Shown here piece after piece: positions 1 through 8,592 of a DNA stretch of 64,000 nt. The position numbers and the translations under genes were made by a program. The DNA comes from Lachnospiraceae bacterium (lineage in GTDB: Bacteria; Bacillota; Clostridia; Lachnospirales; Lachnospiraceae). Below the pieces are notes generated by a model that was given only the letters and a program-made list of their open reading frames with translations, ran no database searches and was not told where the DNA came from. Positions within the stretch are counted from its first letter, which is position 1; each line of letters begins with the position of its first letter. The stretch is from contig CAJTIR010000009.1 in the NCBI GenBank assembly GCA_910576385.1, forward strand, positions 53,804-117,803, written 5' to 3'.

Positions 1-132
1 GCTGTCCGCTGTGGGGTCAAAACCAATATAGAAAGTAGCCTTGCCATTGTTAATTAGTTCCTTAATCTCTTCTTCGTCTGTTACCTGAGCGATCAGTCCG
101 CGGGCAACCAATTCATCATATACTGTCATCAT
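1..132 (-). CDS. tyrS: Tyrosyl-tRNA synthetase, N-terminal part (cut by window edge)
   Basis: Cytosolic class I synthetase that charges tRNA-Tyr. Only the first 44 residues are in the window. They end in the family's [10 protein letters not shown] segment, which leads into the class I catalytic fold. Two adjacent ATG codons (132 and 129) could start it; an AGGAGG at 138-143 sits 5 or 8 bases upstream. The upstream T-box leader reads a UAC (Tyr) specifier, which independently confirms the identity. Transcribed leftward out of the window from the promoter at 538-566. Confidence 0.93.
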   Translation of the reverse strand, partial: MMTVYDELVARGLIAQVTDEEEIKELINNGKATFYIGFDPTADS

Positions 133-179
133 TCATTCCTCCTAAAATCGAGCAGGGAAGAAAGACCCTGAGATAATTG

Positions 180-228
180 TTTTTTATCTTATTTGGAAAT
201 CCGAAGGAATTTCGTATAAGATAAAAAA
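180..228. repeat. Palindromic repeat, copy 1 of 4 (terminator-abutting family)
   Basis: A 49-base near-palindrome with 13-bp outer arms (TTTTTTATCTTAT / ATAAGATAAAAAA) and an inner core related to GGAAATTCCTTCGGATTTCC. Read on the minus strand it starts in the U-run of the tyrS T-box terminator and is followed by ACAATTATC, close to the ACAATGATCGCA tail of copies 2 and 4. It lies between the terminator and the tyrS ribosome-binding site. Other copies: 13768-13828, 14698-14745, 16914-16969. Confidence 0.8.
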
Positions 229-255
229 GCTCTCGCCCCTGAAAGGACGAGAGCT
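222..255 (-). terminator. T-box terminator hairpin of tyrS leader
   Basis: On the minus strand AGCTCTCG (255-248) pairs with CGAGAGCT (235-228) around a short loop and is followed by a run of six T. It overlaps the T-box antiterminator region, as expected for tRNA-controlled attenuation. Confidence 0.88.
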
Positions 256-532
256 AAAGCTTCGTGTTACCACCTTTATTCACAGACTGCTCACACAGCC
301 TGTCTTATTAAGTGCCATCCAGCACTTTGGCAGAGTAACGACTGCCATTCCGTCACAGCCTACTGTCCAGAGATCATTCCTATCAGGCAAGAGCAATCTT
401 TGTGTTCGGTGTGCAGCTTAGGGATGTATTCATTGAAAGTTCCTCCTGCGCCTCTCATCTGTCCGGCAGCTCTCTGTAGGATTTCCTGACAATTACTTGT
501 TCCCGTCATAGCTTTTCAAATTTTTTGGTTAA
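222..532 (-). promoter_or_regulatory. T-box riboswitch, tyrosine specifier
   Basis: The leader of tyrS contains the conserved T-box sequence AAGGTGGTAACACGAAGC (276-259, minus strand), which forms the antiterminator when uncharged tRNA binds. Upstream, the specifier region reads GAATACA, with a UAC Tyr codon at 428-426. Downstream is the intrinsic terminator at 255-222. Uncharged tRNA-Tyr should favour read-through into tyrS. The element order (specifier, T-box, terminator, gene) is complete. Confidence 0.92.
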
Positions 533-537
533 TGCCA

Positions 538-566
538 ATTATAAAAAGGAAAAAGGAATTTGTCAA
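538..566 (-). promoter_or_regulatory. Sigma-A promoter of the tyrS leader
   Basis: On the minus strand, TTGACA (566-561), a 17-base spacer and TATAAT (543-538): a perfect consensus housekeeping promoter. Transcription would begin near 531, just ahead of the T-box leader. Confidence 0.9.
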
Positions 567-606
567 GAAGAGATAAGATTTTTTATTAAAATTTATAAAA
601 AATCAC

Positions 607-634
607 TTGACAAAGAAAAAAATATAGATATAGG
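607..634 (+). promoter_or_regulatory. Probable promoter of the large Ig-like protein
   Basis: TTGACA at 607-612, 16-base spacer, TATAGG at 629-634. It lies about 95 bases upstream of the 729 start codon and diverges from the tyrS promoter. Confidence 0.55.
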
Positions 635-728
635 AAGGAAAAACTTGTATCTGGGAAAGGAAAGTGATATAGTTTTTTTCGACAAACAAAAATATCCCAT
701 AACGGGAAAACAAGTAAAGGAGTAGCGC

Positions 729-3700
729 ATGAGGAAAACGAAAAAGATGCTGGCTCTAGCACTTGCCTCTGCATTGATGGTTACATCTGTCCAAGTCAAT
801 TGGGATGTGACAGCCTATGCAGCAGTGCAGGAGGGAGCCGAGACAAATGGCAGCAGGCAGGCTATATCAAATGCCATTGCCTGGAACATGGATTATTTAA
901 GCAATGAGGGCAGTTGTGAGATATCAGATCAGAATGTTCCAACAACTAAAATGGAATATACAAGTGGAACATATTATGTGAGTTCTCTTAATTTTCCAAA
1001 TCTTAGTGAGGATATGGTACAGTTTGACGCAGGTAAATTAAGTCAGGTCTTGGAGGTAAATGCCGATCAATTGCAGAGTCTTACTGTGAATGATCTTACG
1101 TTCCGTTACCGATGGAGTAAAGCGGGAGATGATGGGAGCTATGTAAGCATTGAGGAAACCACAGACACCTATGATGCAGACGAGGATATAACAAATGAGA
1201 ATCATACAACTACATATCGTTGTACAGCTATTGTCACAGCAGTGGATGGCCATCAGGTTCCAGAGGGCACTGATATACCATTAACATGGGATTTTGTATA
1301 CCAGTATACAGGCGTTACCAAGGATCAGATTGATTCTGGCGATGCGTCGATCACAGATTATTTTGAGTTTGAGGATTTTACCAGCGAAGCAGAAACCATC
1401 CAATTTGCCAGCAAGAGTGAGGAAAAGAGTCCCAGTTATTTTTATATTGAGAGTCAAGATAGTAGTGATAATATAGATTATAAATTATCTTGTGTTTATA
1501 AAGATGGCACAGAGGAAGAGATAAAAGCCTCGTCTGTCAGTTATCTGTCTAATTCCACAGTAGGCTCCTTGACATACAGCAGAAATGGAAAAGACATCGA
1601 TCACTACAATCTCCATATAGATTTGAAGTATGGGAAACAGGTGCTTCAGTCTATGGATAAGGTCTACAATCTGGAATACACAGGCATAACCAAGGAGGAT
1701 GTGGAGCAAAATCCTGAGATTCTCAATACCTATTTTGAAGGACTTAAAGACTTAACAGATCAGGACTTAAATTTTACTAATGTAAATTCTGGTCAGAGTG
1801 CTGGATGTGAGATTGACAGTCAGTTTTATGGGAATGCGACTATCAATTATGAATGGATTGCACATGCTGTTGACGGAACAACGGACAGTGTAATAAGTAG
1901 GACGTCTCAGAATAGCTGTGCTTCCAGGAGGCTTAGTTATTACTATGATTTTAGTGTCAAAGATCAACAGGGTAATATAACTGACAGAGAGAGAAAACCA
2001 GTAGATTATTATGAATTGTCGGTGGTTCTTTGTTATGATGGGGAAGAATTGGCAACGCGCACAGCAAAATATAATGTTGTGTTTAGCCCAATTAAGATTG
2101 TAGATCAATCATCCTCTCCGTTTATGGCGCGCAATGGCGAGACGAAACGTCTGTATGTAGAGGCTGAGCAGGCAGACGACACAGAAGATATCGGAACCAT
2201 TACTTATCAGTGGTATAAGGTTAAAAATGGGACTGCCACACCACTAGAGGGAGAAAATCTTTCTGAGACTTATGTGAAGGTAGAGGATTATGACACTTCC
2301 TATAAATGTGTGATTTCAGCTACAGAATTAAAAGATGCATATCCAGATATAGAACTGAAAGAACTCAGCGCTGCTTTTGTGCCAAGAGAAGCCACAGGCT
2401 ACCGTGTAAAAGCGATTGAGGAATATCCGTCAGGCTATCTGGGAAAAGAAGCAGTTTTGTCAATCAAGGCAGCAGTGGATCCAGGATATACTTTAAATTA
2501 TAAATGGGAAAAAGCATCTTATGAAAATCAGAATTCTGATACCATTATCTATACCACAAAAGCGGACGGGGCATCTGCAGAATATAAGATTGCCCAGACC
2601 ACAGAAGATGATTTTGTATCTGTGTATGATGATACCTTAGAGAGAAGCTATACACACAGACTGACAGTCACGGTCAAGAAGGGCACAGAGATTGTTGATA
2701 CCAGTTATTATTATTTTAGGCTGCGGAAAATAATAGAGGACCTTTATACCGTAGATACTAATCTGGATGACTGGTCTGGCTATAAAATGGCTGTAGAAAA
2801 AGGAGAAGACACAGAACTTTACTTTAGGACAGAAGTTCAGGATTCAAGTTTGACAATTGAAAAGACATGGTTTAAGAAACTGATGGATGTTGATTATGTG
2901 GCAGAGACAGATACAAATGGCAACTATGTCTATGATACAGACGGCAATCTGAAATATAAGACGGCAGATGCAGGCGTTACGGTTCCGGCAGCGCCTGGAA
3001 AGACCACAGAACAAGTGGATTATGATTCTGAGATATATGACAACAATGCCGGACAATACATTTATACCAAAAAAACAGTAACTTATTATGAAAAATTGAC
3101 AGCCGCAGAAAATAATTCTGTCTATAAAGTTCTTGGTAAGGATGGAACAGGAAAAGCTATGGATAACCGCGGTACCTATCATGTTGATGTTAAGGTGACA
3201 AAGAATAATGGCAGCGATACAGAAACATTGTCAGAAGATACTTATTTTGTCACTTTAATTTATAATTCTGGTTTGAAAGCATATGCAAAGACATCTAATA
3301 TTTCTGGAGCCGTGGGTAAATCTGCCGCACTTGAAGTAGTGGCTTCTAATAAAGACCAAGCGCTCTATCCAATTGCCTATCAGTGGCAAAAATGGGATGT
3401 GAGTAAGAATGCTTATCAGGATATACAAGGCGTGACAGGAAATGTCAATCAAATCAACAGTCTGACAGCAAACGATTTTGGCAAGTATAGAGTAATGGTC
3501 TCTGATTCCTCAGATGTAGAGCCACAGGAAGTGATTTTTTCTGTGTATGAGGAACAGACAGAGCCGCATTTTTATACTCCTCAAAGCTCCTATTACCGCA
3601 AATCTATCGGAGATGCTGTGGCACTGGAAGTAAAAGCAGATATTCCAGCTTCGGTAAAAGTTGATTACACTTGGTATTGCTCAGAAAAATATTTGCAGTA

Positions 3701-6536
3701 CGATCCTTGGGAGGAAGAGTGGAATGAGTATACAGATGCAGATTGGCAGATTCTCAATACAGAAACTGCAGCCTATATATTTACAGTTTCTTCTGAAGAG
3801 GATTTCAGAACGTATCGCTGCATGGCCAGATATAAATTAGCTGGCAGTTATGTGGAAAAGAATTTCTATTATCATGTGGAGGATGCATCTGCGGACATTA
3901 GTCTGGAGAGAACTACACCTCAAATTCAGTATAAGCAGGTTGGAGACAGCGCCGCTTATGGCGTACGCTATAAGTCGGCAAGTTCTGAAATCAAGGATGC
4001 AGACGTCAAGTATCAATGGGGATATTATGATGATAATTATGATTGGCAGGCAATTGAAGGTGCCACAGGGCAGAACTATACAGTAAAAAGCCTGGAAGCG
4101 AAAAATTTCGGGATCATTTACTGCCGTGTGACTTTTTCAGAGCGTAATCTCTACAAAAGTATCTCCTTTGAGACGAGATTGTACACCGATATCACAATTG
4201 CAGAGGGTGGTACAGTTTATGCACAGGCTGGTTCTGATGTAATATTAGAGCCTGTGATTGGCAATCCGTCCAACCGAGCGCTTACCTATCAGTGGTATTC
4301 TGAGGACTATGGCATTATCTATGGGGCAACAGGAAAAAATTATACCATTTCCAAAATTGGCGAGAATGAATTTGGAACATATTATTGTAAGATCTATGAC
4401 GGAAATTATCTGGTTGGCACCTATCAGGCTGCCATTGAAAATACATTGTCAAAAGAGAAGAAAGTATTGATTGATAAATATGAATCAAATATAAAAGTTA
4501 CGCCTGGAAAGAGTGCTGAGTTCAAAATAACAGCAAAATCTGACAGCAATCTGAAGCTGTCCTATCAGTGGTACCGCAATGAAGAGGTATATGATGAGGA
4601 CGAGGATGAGTATTACAATAGAGGAAAAGCGATCGGCGGCGCTGTGGAAGCATCCTATACCATCAACTCTGTATTGCCAAATATGGAAGGGAATTATTAT
4701 TGTATAGTCACAGATTCTGAGGGCAACCGTGCTAGGGCAGATTTTTATCTCACCGTCAGCACAAATCTTCAGGTAGATTCTGGCTATGTAAATAGTGACG
4801 ATCTGATTGGTTATCAGACCACCATCGGTGCAGATGTCACCTTAAAAGCAAAAGCCTCTATTGACAAGGATTATCAGGTTTTCTATCAGTGGTATAGAGG
4901 GACCTCTGCAAGTGATAACAATGTGATCTATGGCGCTACAGCTGCCGAATATAAGCTGAATAAGGTGTCAATGAATGATATTGGCTATTATATCTGTAAG
5001 GTCTCAGATGCGATTGGGACAATAAAATATTTATATTATCAGGTATACATCAATACAGGATTAATGGTAGAACCCAGTATGTCAGATCCGTTTGAAGCAG
5101 CGGATGGCTCTGTTAAAATGTATGTACAAGCCACCGCAAATCAAGGGCAAAAAATTACCTATCAGTGGTCTAAGTATGATGCTAATGTGGATAAGTGGAC
5201 AAAATTAAGCAACGGCACTTCTGCATCCTACAAGATTGCAAAAGTTACAAAAAATACGTTAGGTGAATACATGTGTACCGTTTCTACCTCAGGTGAGAGC
5301 TATTCTTATCTTTATTCTGTGCATACGGTATATCAGCAGTCTCAAAGCAGAAATTATGCAGAACAGAATGATGCTTTTAAACTTTCTGCCAGTATGAAAA
5401 ATTCAGCAAAAGATGCCAAATATACCTATATATGGTATGCAGAGGATCCAGTTACAAAATCACAGAAAAAGATAAGCTGCACCACGGCAAGCTATAGTGG
5501 AAAAGCGCCAGTGATTAAGATGAATGGTTCTATTTCAGGATTTGTGAGTGTTGGGTATACATGCGAGGTTTACAGAGATGGAATTTTGGTCTCTGAGAAC
5601 GAGTATACATTGGGGGTTCTTCCTAAAATCACATACTCTACCACCACTTTGCCGCAGACATCACATCCATTTGACAAGCGTGTAGACATTAAGGCATACA
5701 AAGTAAATAAAGCCAAGAAGATTAAAATTACCTTGGATATAAAATCCGAGGAGGTTATGGTGATTGATGCTTCTGGATTAGAGCATTGGATGAATGGAGC
5801 AAAGGATAATACTTTAACACTTTCTGGCGATAAAGCAATTTTTATTGCTCGTGATGGGGACGGTATTGGATATGGATATAAAGTATCTAGTATTGTTGAT
5901 CCTAATCCTGCTACTCCTACTCCTCCGAAACCTCAAAAACCGAAAGTACCAGCCAAAGGAAAGAAATACACAGTTGGAAAACTGAAATATAAGGTTACAA
6001 AATCCAGTGCAAAATCTGGAACCGTATCAGTGACAGGTGCCAAGAGTAAATCAGCCACATCTGTTTCCATTCCTAAGACGGTTAAGATTAGTGGATATAC
6101 CTTTAAGGTGACAGGCATTGACGCAAAAGCATTCAGCGGTTATAAGAAATTGACAAAAGCTGTGATTGGCGAGAATGTTAAGTCTATTGGCAAATCAGCT
6201 TTTCGGGGATGTGCGAAATTAAAGACGGTTACTTTAGGAAAGAATGTGACTACAATCAGCGAGGCAGCATTTAGCGGATGCAAGAGTTTGACAAGTATCA
6301 CCATTGGAGCCAAAGTAAGTTCCATTGGCAAAGAAGCATTTAAGAGCTGTGCAAAATTGAAAACAATTACCATTAAGACCACAAAGCTGACCTCAAAGAA
6401 AGTTGGGAAAAATGCATTTAAGGGCATCAATGCAAAAGCAACCATTAAAGTGCCAAGCAAGAAACTTTCTGCTTATAAGAAATTGTTGAAATCCAAAGGT
6501 GTTGGCAAAAAGGTGAAATTTAAAAAAGTGAAATAA
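729..6536 (+). CDS. Large secreted Ig-like repeat protein with C-terminal LRR_5 (BspA-like) domain
   Basis: A 1,935-residue exported protein. The N-terminus is a signal peptide: basic MRKTKK, a hydrophobic stretch, cleavage probably after AYA near residue 31. The body is a chain of about twelve Ig-like modules of roughly 90 residues, each with a YQWY-type core tryptophan and ending in motifs such as YYC. A proline-rich linker (PTPPKPQKP) precedes about 200 Lys-rich residues with leucine-rich repeats of the BspA/LRR_5 kind (IGKSAFRGC and AFSGC units). No LPXTG or transmembrane anchor is seen, so it is probably released or held through the basic tail. AAGGAG lies six bases before the ATG. A role in adhesion or substrate binding is inference from the domain type. 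Confidence 0.85.
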   Translation: MRKTKKMLALALASALMVTSVQVNWDVTAYAAVQEGAETNGSRQAISNAIAWNMDYLSNEGSCEISDQNVPTTKMEYTSGTYYVSSLNFPNLSEDMVQFDAGKLSQVLEVNADQLQSLTVNDLTFRYRWSKAGDDGSYVSIEETTDTYDADEDITNENHTTTYRCTAIVTAVDGHQVPEGTDIPLTWDFVYQYTGVTKDQIDSGDASITDYFEFEDFTSEAETIQFASKSEEKSPSYFYIESQDSSDNIDYKLSCVYKDGTEEEIKASSVSYLSNSTVGSLTYSRNGKDIDHYNLHIDLKYGKQVLQSMDKVYNLEYTGITKEDVEQNPEILNTYFEGLKDLTDQDLNFTNVNSGQSAGCEIDSQFYGNATINYEWIAHAVDGTTDSVISRTSQNSCASRRLSYYYDFSVKDQQGNITDRERKPVDYYELSVVLCYDGEELATRTAKYNVVFSPIKIVDQSSSPFMARNGETKRLYVEAEQADDTEDIGTITYQWYKVKNGTATPLEGENLSETYVKVEDYDTSYKCVISATELKDAYPDIELKELSAAFVPREATGYRVKAIEEYPSGYLGKEAVLSIKAAVDPGYTLNYKWEKASYENQNSDTIIYTTKADGASAEYKIAQTTEDDFVSVYDDTLERSYTHRLTVTVKKGTEIVDTSYYYFRLRKIIEDLYTVDTNLDDWSGYKMAVEKGEDTELYFRTEVQDSSLTIEKTWFKKLMDVDYVAETDTNGNYVYDTDGNLKYKTADAGVTVPAAPGKTTEQVDYDSEIYDNNAGQYIYTKKTVTYYEKLTAAENNSVYKVLGKDGTGKAMDNRGTYHVDVKVTKNNGSDTETLSEDTYFVTLIYNSGLKAYAKTSNISGAVGKSAALEVVASNKDQALYPIAYQWQKWDVSKNAYQDIQGVTGNVNQINSLTANDFGKYRVMVSDSSDVEPQEVIFSVYEEQTEPHFYTPQSSYYRKSIGDAVALEVKADIPASVKVDYTWYCSEKYLQYDPWEEEWNEYTDADWQILNTETAAYIFTVSSEEDFRTYRCMARYKLAGSYVEKNFYYHVEDASADISLERTTPQIQYKQVGDSAAYGVRYKSASSEIKDADVKYQWGYYDDNYDWQAIEGATGQNYTVKSLEAKNFGIIYCRVTFSERNLYKSISFETRLYTDITIAEGGTVYAQAGSDVILEPVIGNPSNRALTYQWYSEDYGIIYGATGKNYTISKIGENEFGTYYCKIYDGNYLVGTYQAAIENTLSKEKKVLIDKYESNIKVTPGKSAEFKITAKSDSNLKLSYQWYRNEEVYDEDEDEYYNRGKAIGGAVEASYTINSVLPNMEGNYYCIVTDSEGNRARADFYLTVSTNLQVDSGYVNSDDLIGYQTTIGADVTLKAKASIDKDYQVFYQWYRGTSASDNNVIYGATAAEYKLNKVSMNDIGYYICKVSDAIGTIKYLYYQVYINTGLMVEPSMSDPFEAADGSVKMYVQATANQGQKITYQWSKYDANVDKWTKLSNGTSASYKIAKVTKNTLGEYMCTVSTSGESYSYLYSVHTVYQQSQSRNYAEQNDAFKLSASMKNSAKDAKYTYIWYAEDPVTKSQKKISCTTASYSGKAPVIKMNGSISGFVSVGYTCEVYRDGILVSENEYTLGVLPKITYSTTTLPQTSHPFDKRVDIKAYKVNKAKKIKITLDIKSEEVMVIDASGLEHWMNGAKDNTLTLSGDKAIFIARDGDGIGYGYKVSSIVDPNPATPTPPKPQKPKVPAKGKKYTVGKLKYKVTKSSAKSGTVSVTGAKSKSATSVSIPKTVKISGYTFKVTGIDAKAFSGYKKLTKAVIGENVKSIGKSAFRGCAKLKTVTLGKNVTTISEAAFSGCKSLTSITIGAKVSSIGKEAFKSCAKLKTITIKTTKLTSKKVGKNAFKGINAKATIKVPSKKLSAYKKLLKSKGVGKKVKFKKVK

Positions 6537-6546
6537 TACAAGGCGG

Positions 6547-6587
6547 CTGGCGCTTCACGAGATTACAATCGTGGGGCGCCAGTTTTT
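6547..6587 (+). terminator. Intrinsic terminator
   Basis: CTGGCGCTTCACGA pairs with TCGTGGGGCGCCAG (G-U tolerated) around a short loop and is followed by TTTTT. It begins ten bases after the stop of the large Ig-like protein. Confidence 0.85.
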
Positions 6588-6670
6588 ATCAGATACTTTC
6601 TGCGAATTGTATTGCAATGAGGAGGACAATCCCATATAGTATAAAATAATATTAAAAACATTAAAAAGTA

Positions 6671-6699
6671 TTAACATTTTATATAAAATATGATATGAT
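6671..6699 (+). promoter_or_regulatory. Promoter of IS607 tnpA
   Basis: TTAACA at 6671-6676, 17-base spacer, TATGAT at 6694-6699, 22 bases ahead of the tnpA start codon, with AAGGTGG as the ribosome-binding site. Confidence 0.55.
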
Positions 6700-6721
6700 A
6701 ATTATATAAGGTGGCGATACA

Positions 6722-7321
6722 ATGAAAGCGAATGAAGTTTTGAAACTTTTAAGAATAACCCGTCCTACATTGACTAAGTATGTGAAACAGGGTTTGGTTA
6801 AAGTTGAAAAATTACCAAATGGCAGATACGAATATGACTCTGAAAGCGTATATTCTTTTTTAAATAAGGATATGAAACGTAAAACATATATTTATGCAAG
6901 AGTGTCTACATTAAAACAAAAACCCGACCTCGATAATCAAATAGAACTTTTGAAACAATTTTGCTTTTCTAACGGATATACTATTTCAGGAATTTATTCG
7001 GATATTGCAAGTGGGATAAGTTTTGAAAAGCGTAACGACTTTTTCAAAATGCTTGACGATATTATTGATAATAAAGTGGAACGTGTTGTTATTACTTATA
7101 AAGACAGACTTTCAAGAATAGGTTTTGACTTGTTCTATCATCTATTTCAAAAATACAACTGCGAAATTGTGATAATGAGTGAAGTAGGTTCAGAAAAACT
7201 TGATCGTCAAGAAATTTTTGAAGAAATAGTAAGTCTGTTACATTGTTATTCAATGAAATTTTACAGCAAAAGAAAAATTCAAAAGGTAAAAGAGGTGTTG
7301 ACAAATGAAAATAATGATTAA
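6722..7321 (+). CDS. tnpA: IS607 serine recombinase TnpA
   Basis: A 199-residue recombinase that moves the element. Residues 1-50 form a MerR-like winged-helix DNA-binding domain (MKANEVLKLL, then TRPTLTKYVKQG). Residues 55-190 are the resolvase-type catalytic domain with the nucleophile serine at about residue 62 in YARVST, plus the ARVST...DxxxQ and YKDRLSRIGFD signatures. Having the DNA-binding domain in front of the catalytic domain is diagnostic of IS607 rather than Tn3 resolvases. The length is normal (about 200). It overlaps tnpB by 17 bases. It appears intact. Confidence 0.92.
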   Translation: MKANEVLKLLRITRPTLTKYVKQGLVKVEKLPNGRYEYDSESVYSFLNKDMKRKTYIYARVSTLKQKPDLDNQIELLKQFCFSNGYTISGIYSDIASGISFEKRNDFFKMLDDIIDNKVERVVITYKDRLSRIGFDLFYHLFQKYNCEIVIMSEVGSEKLDRQEIFEEIVSLLHCYSMKFYSKRKIQKVKEVLTNENND

Positions 7322-8385
7322 AAATCAACGTGTTGAAAAGCACATAGTGAAATCATCAAATCAGTATTTCCCTATGCTTATGAATTTTTGTAATCTTTCA
7401 AAAAATTTATATAACCATGCGAATTATATTGTCAGACAAAAATTTATTGATAATGGAAATTGGATAAGATATGCCGAACTCAACAAAATATTGAAAAATG
7501 ATAAAGATTATCCTGATTATTCTTTCATGCCGACTGCTCAAACAGCACAACAAACTAAAAAATGATGTTATTGTGTTTCCGAAAGTGTTTCAAGGATTTA
7601 CCATAAAACCTAATTTTATAAACCGAAAAGATTTTGTATCTTTTCAGCAGGTAAGAATTATTCCACATAAAAACAAACTTGTCATAGAAATAGTTTATAA
7701 TATTTGCATTGCGAATCAAAAAGAAAACAATGGACGTTATATAGGCATTGATATTGGAGTAGCTAATCTTGCGGCTGTTTGTAATAACATGAAAGAATCT
7801 GCGATAATTATTAACGGAAAGCCTCTGAAATCTATCAATCAGTATTATAATAAAAAGATTAGTCATTATCGTGAGATTTGCAAGCGTTTAAATGGTAAAG
7901 ACTATTCACGAAAAATGGATCGTCTTACAGAAAAACGCAATCAGAAGATAGATGATTATATGCATAAGGCAAGCAGGACCATAATTGAATATTGCGAAAA
8001 GCTTGACATAAATACGATTGTTATAGGTAAAAACAGCGAATGGAAACAAAACTCTAAATTATCAAAAAGAGTAAATCAGCATTTTATTCAAATTCCTTTT
8101 GCAAGGTTTATTCAAATGATACAGTACAAAGCAATAGAAAAAGGTATAGCAGTGATCCTGACTGAAGAAAGCTATACGAGCGGTACAAGTTTCATAGACA
8201 ATGAAGAACCTGTAAAATCAAATTATAATAAAGCAAGACGAGTGCATAGAGGCTTATTTGTTGCTGAAAATAAAGTAGAAATAAATGCGGACTTAAACGG
8301 CGCTTATCAGATAATAAAGAAGGTATTCCCAATAAAATGGGATAGAGGGTGTGCGTTACACCCATTTGTAGTAAACATAGCCTAA
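7305..8385 (+). pseudogene. tnpB: IS607 TnpB nuclease, internally deleted and frameshifted
   Basis: TnpB is an RNA-guided DNA endonuclease, the ancestor of Cas12. The first part (7305-7565) ends ...FMPTAQTAQQTKK then stop. The rest continues in another frame from NDVIVFPK near 7561 to the stop at 8385. From memory of intact relatives, about 50 residues between AQQ and the VIVFPK strand are missing, and the deletion shifts the frame. The RuvC-type residues remain: D in GIDIG, E in GKNSEWK and D in NADLNG. The Zn-ribbon cysteines are absent, as in many IS607 TnpB proteins that carry SYTSGTSF instead. It is not expected to make a working nuclease. Confidence 0.85.
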
Positions 8386-8400
8386 TCTGTGTTGAACAAT
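8300..8400 (+). ncRNA. Possible omega-RNA / right-end region of IS607
   Basis: TnpB guide RNAs come from the 3' end of tnpB and the element's right end. Here there is a 6-bp hairpin GGGTGT/ACACCC (8347-8363) and a CCCA/TGGG hairpin just before it. The 3' boundary and guide are unknown, and the partner TnpB is broken. The call rests on position only. Confidence 0.25.
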
Positions 8401-8534
8401 AAAGGAAAACATTATTTAATAAAATTTATATTATATTTTATTATCTTTATTATTTTTTATAACGTACTAAGGACAGAATGGTTGTAAATTCCGTAAAAAA
8501 CAAAAAAGTCAGGTTCATAAACGAAAGCAGAGAG

Positions 8535-8540
8535 TATAAT
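8535..8540 (+). promoter_or_regulatory. Possible -10 element for the AI-2E-family gene
   Basis: TATAAT at 8535-8540, 52 bases before the start codon. A matching -35 is not clear (GTTCAT-like at about 8513), so this is weak. It is the only promoter-like signal between the IS and the gene. Confidence 0.35.
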
Positions 8541-8592
8541 AGGTTGACTAATCAATTCGATATCGTAATTTCTTAGAGAAAGGAAGAAAAGG

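Larger units (their letters stand above)
6640..8400 (+). mobile_element. IS607-family insertion sequence (defective tnpB)
   Basis: A tnpA-tnpB pair in IS607 order: a MerR-type/serine recombinase followed by a TnpB nuclease gene with a 17-base overlap. The region is visibly more A+T rich than its neighbours. IS607 elements lack terminal inverted repeats, so the ends are approximate, placed in the AT-rich DNA before tnpA and just after tnpB. It sits between the terminator of the Ig-like protein and the AI-2E-family gene. It may still be mobile through TnpA, because TnpB is not needed for transposition in this family. Confidence 0.75.

Noticed and set aside
525..725. Small plus-strand ORF before the large Ig-like protein
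   Set aside because: It overlaps the tyrS and Ig-protein promoters, has no ribosome-binding site or recognisable motif, and ends just before the real start codon.
7305..8385. Reading tnpB as a programmed-frameshift gene
   Set aside because: The two frames do not join at a slippery site and about 50 residues expected at the junction are absent, so deletion is simpler.
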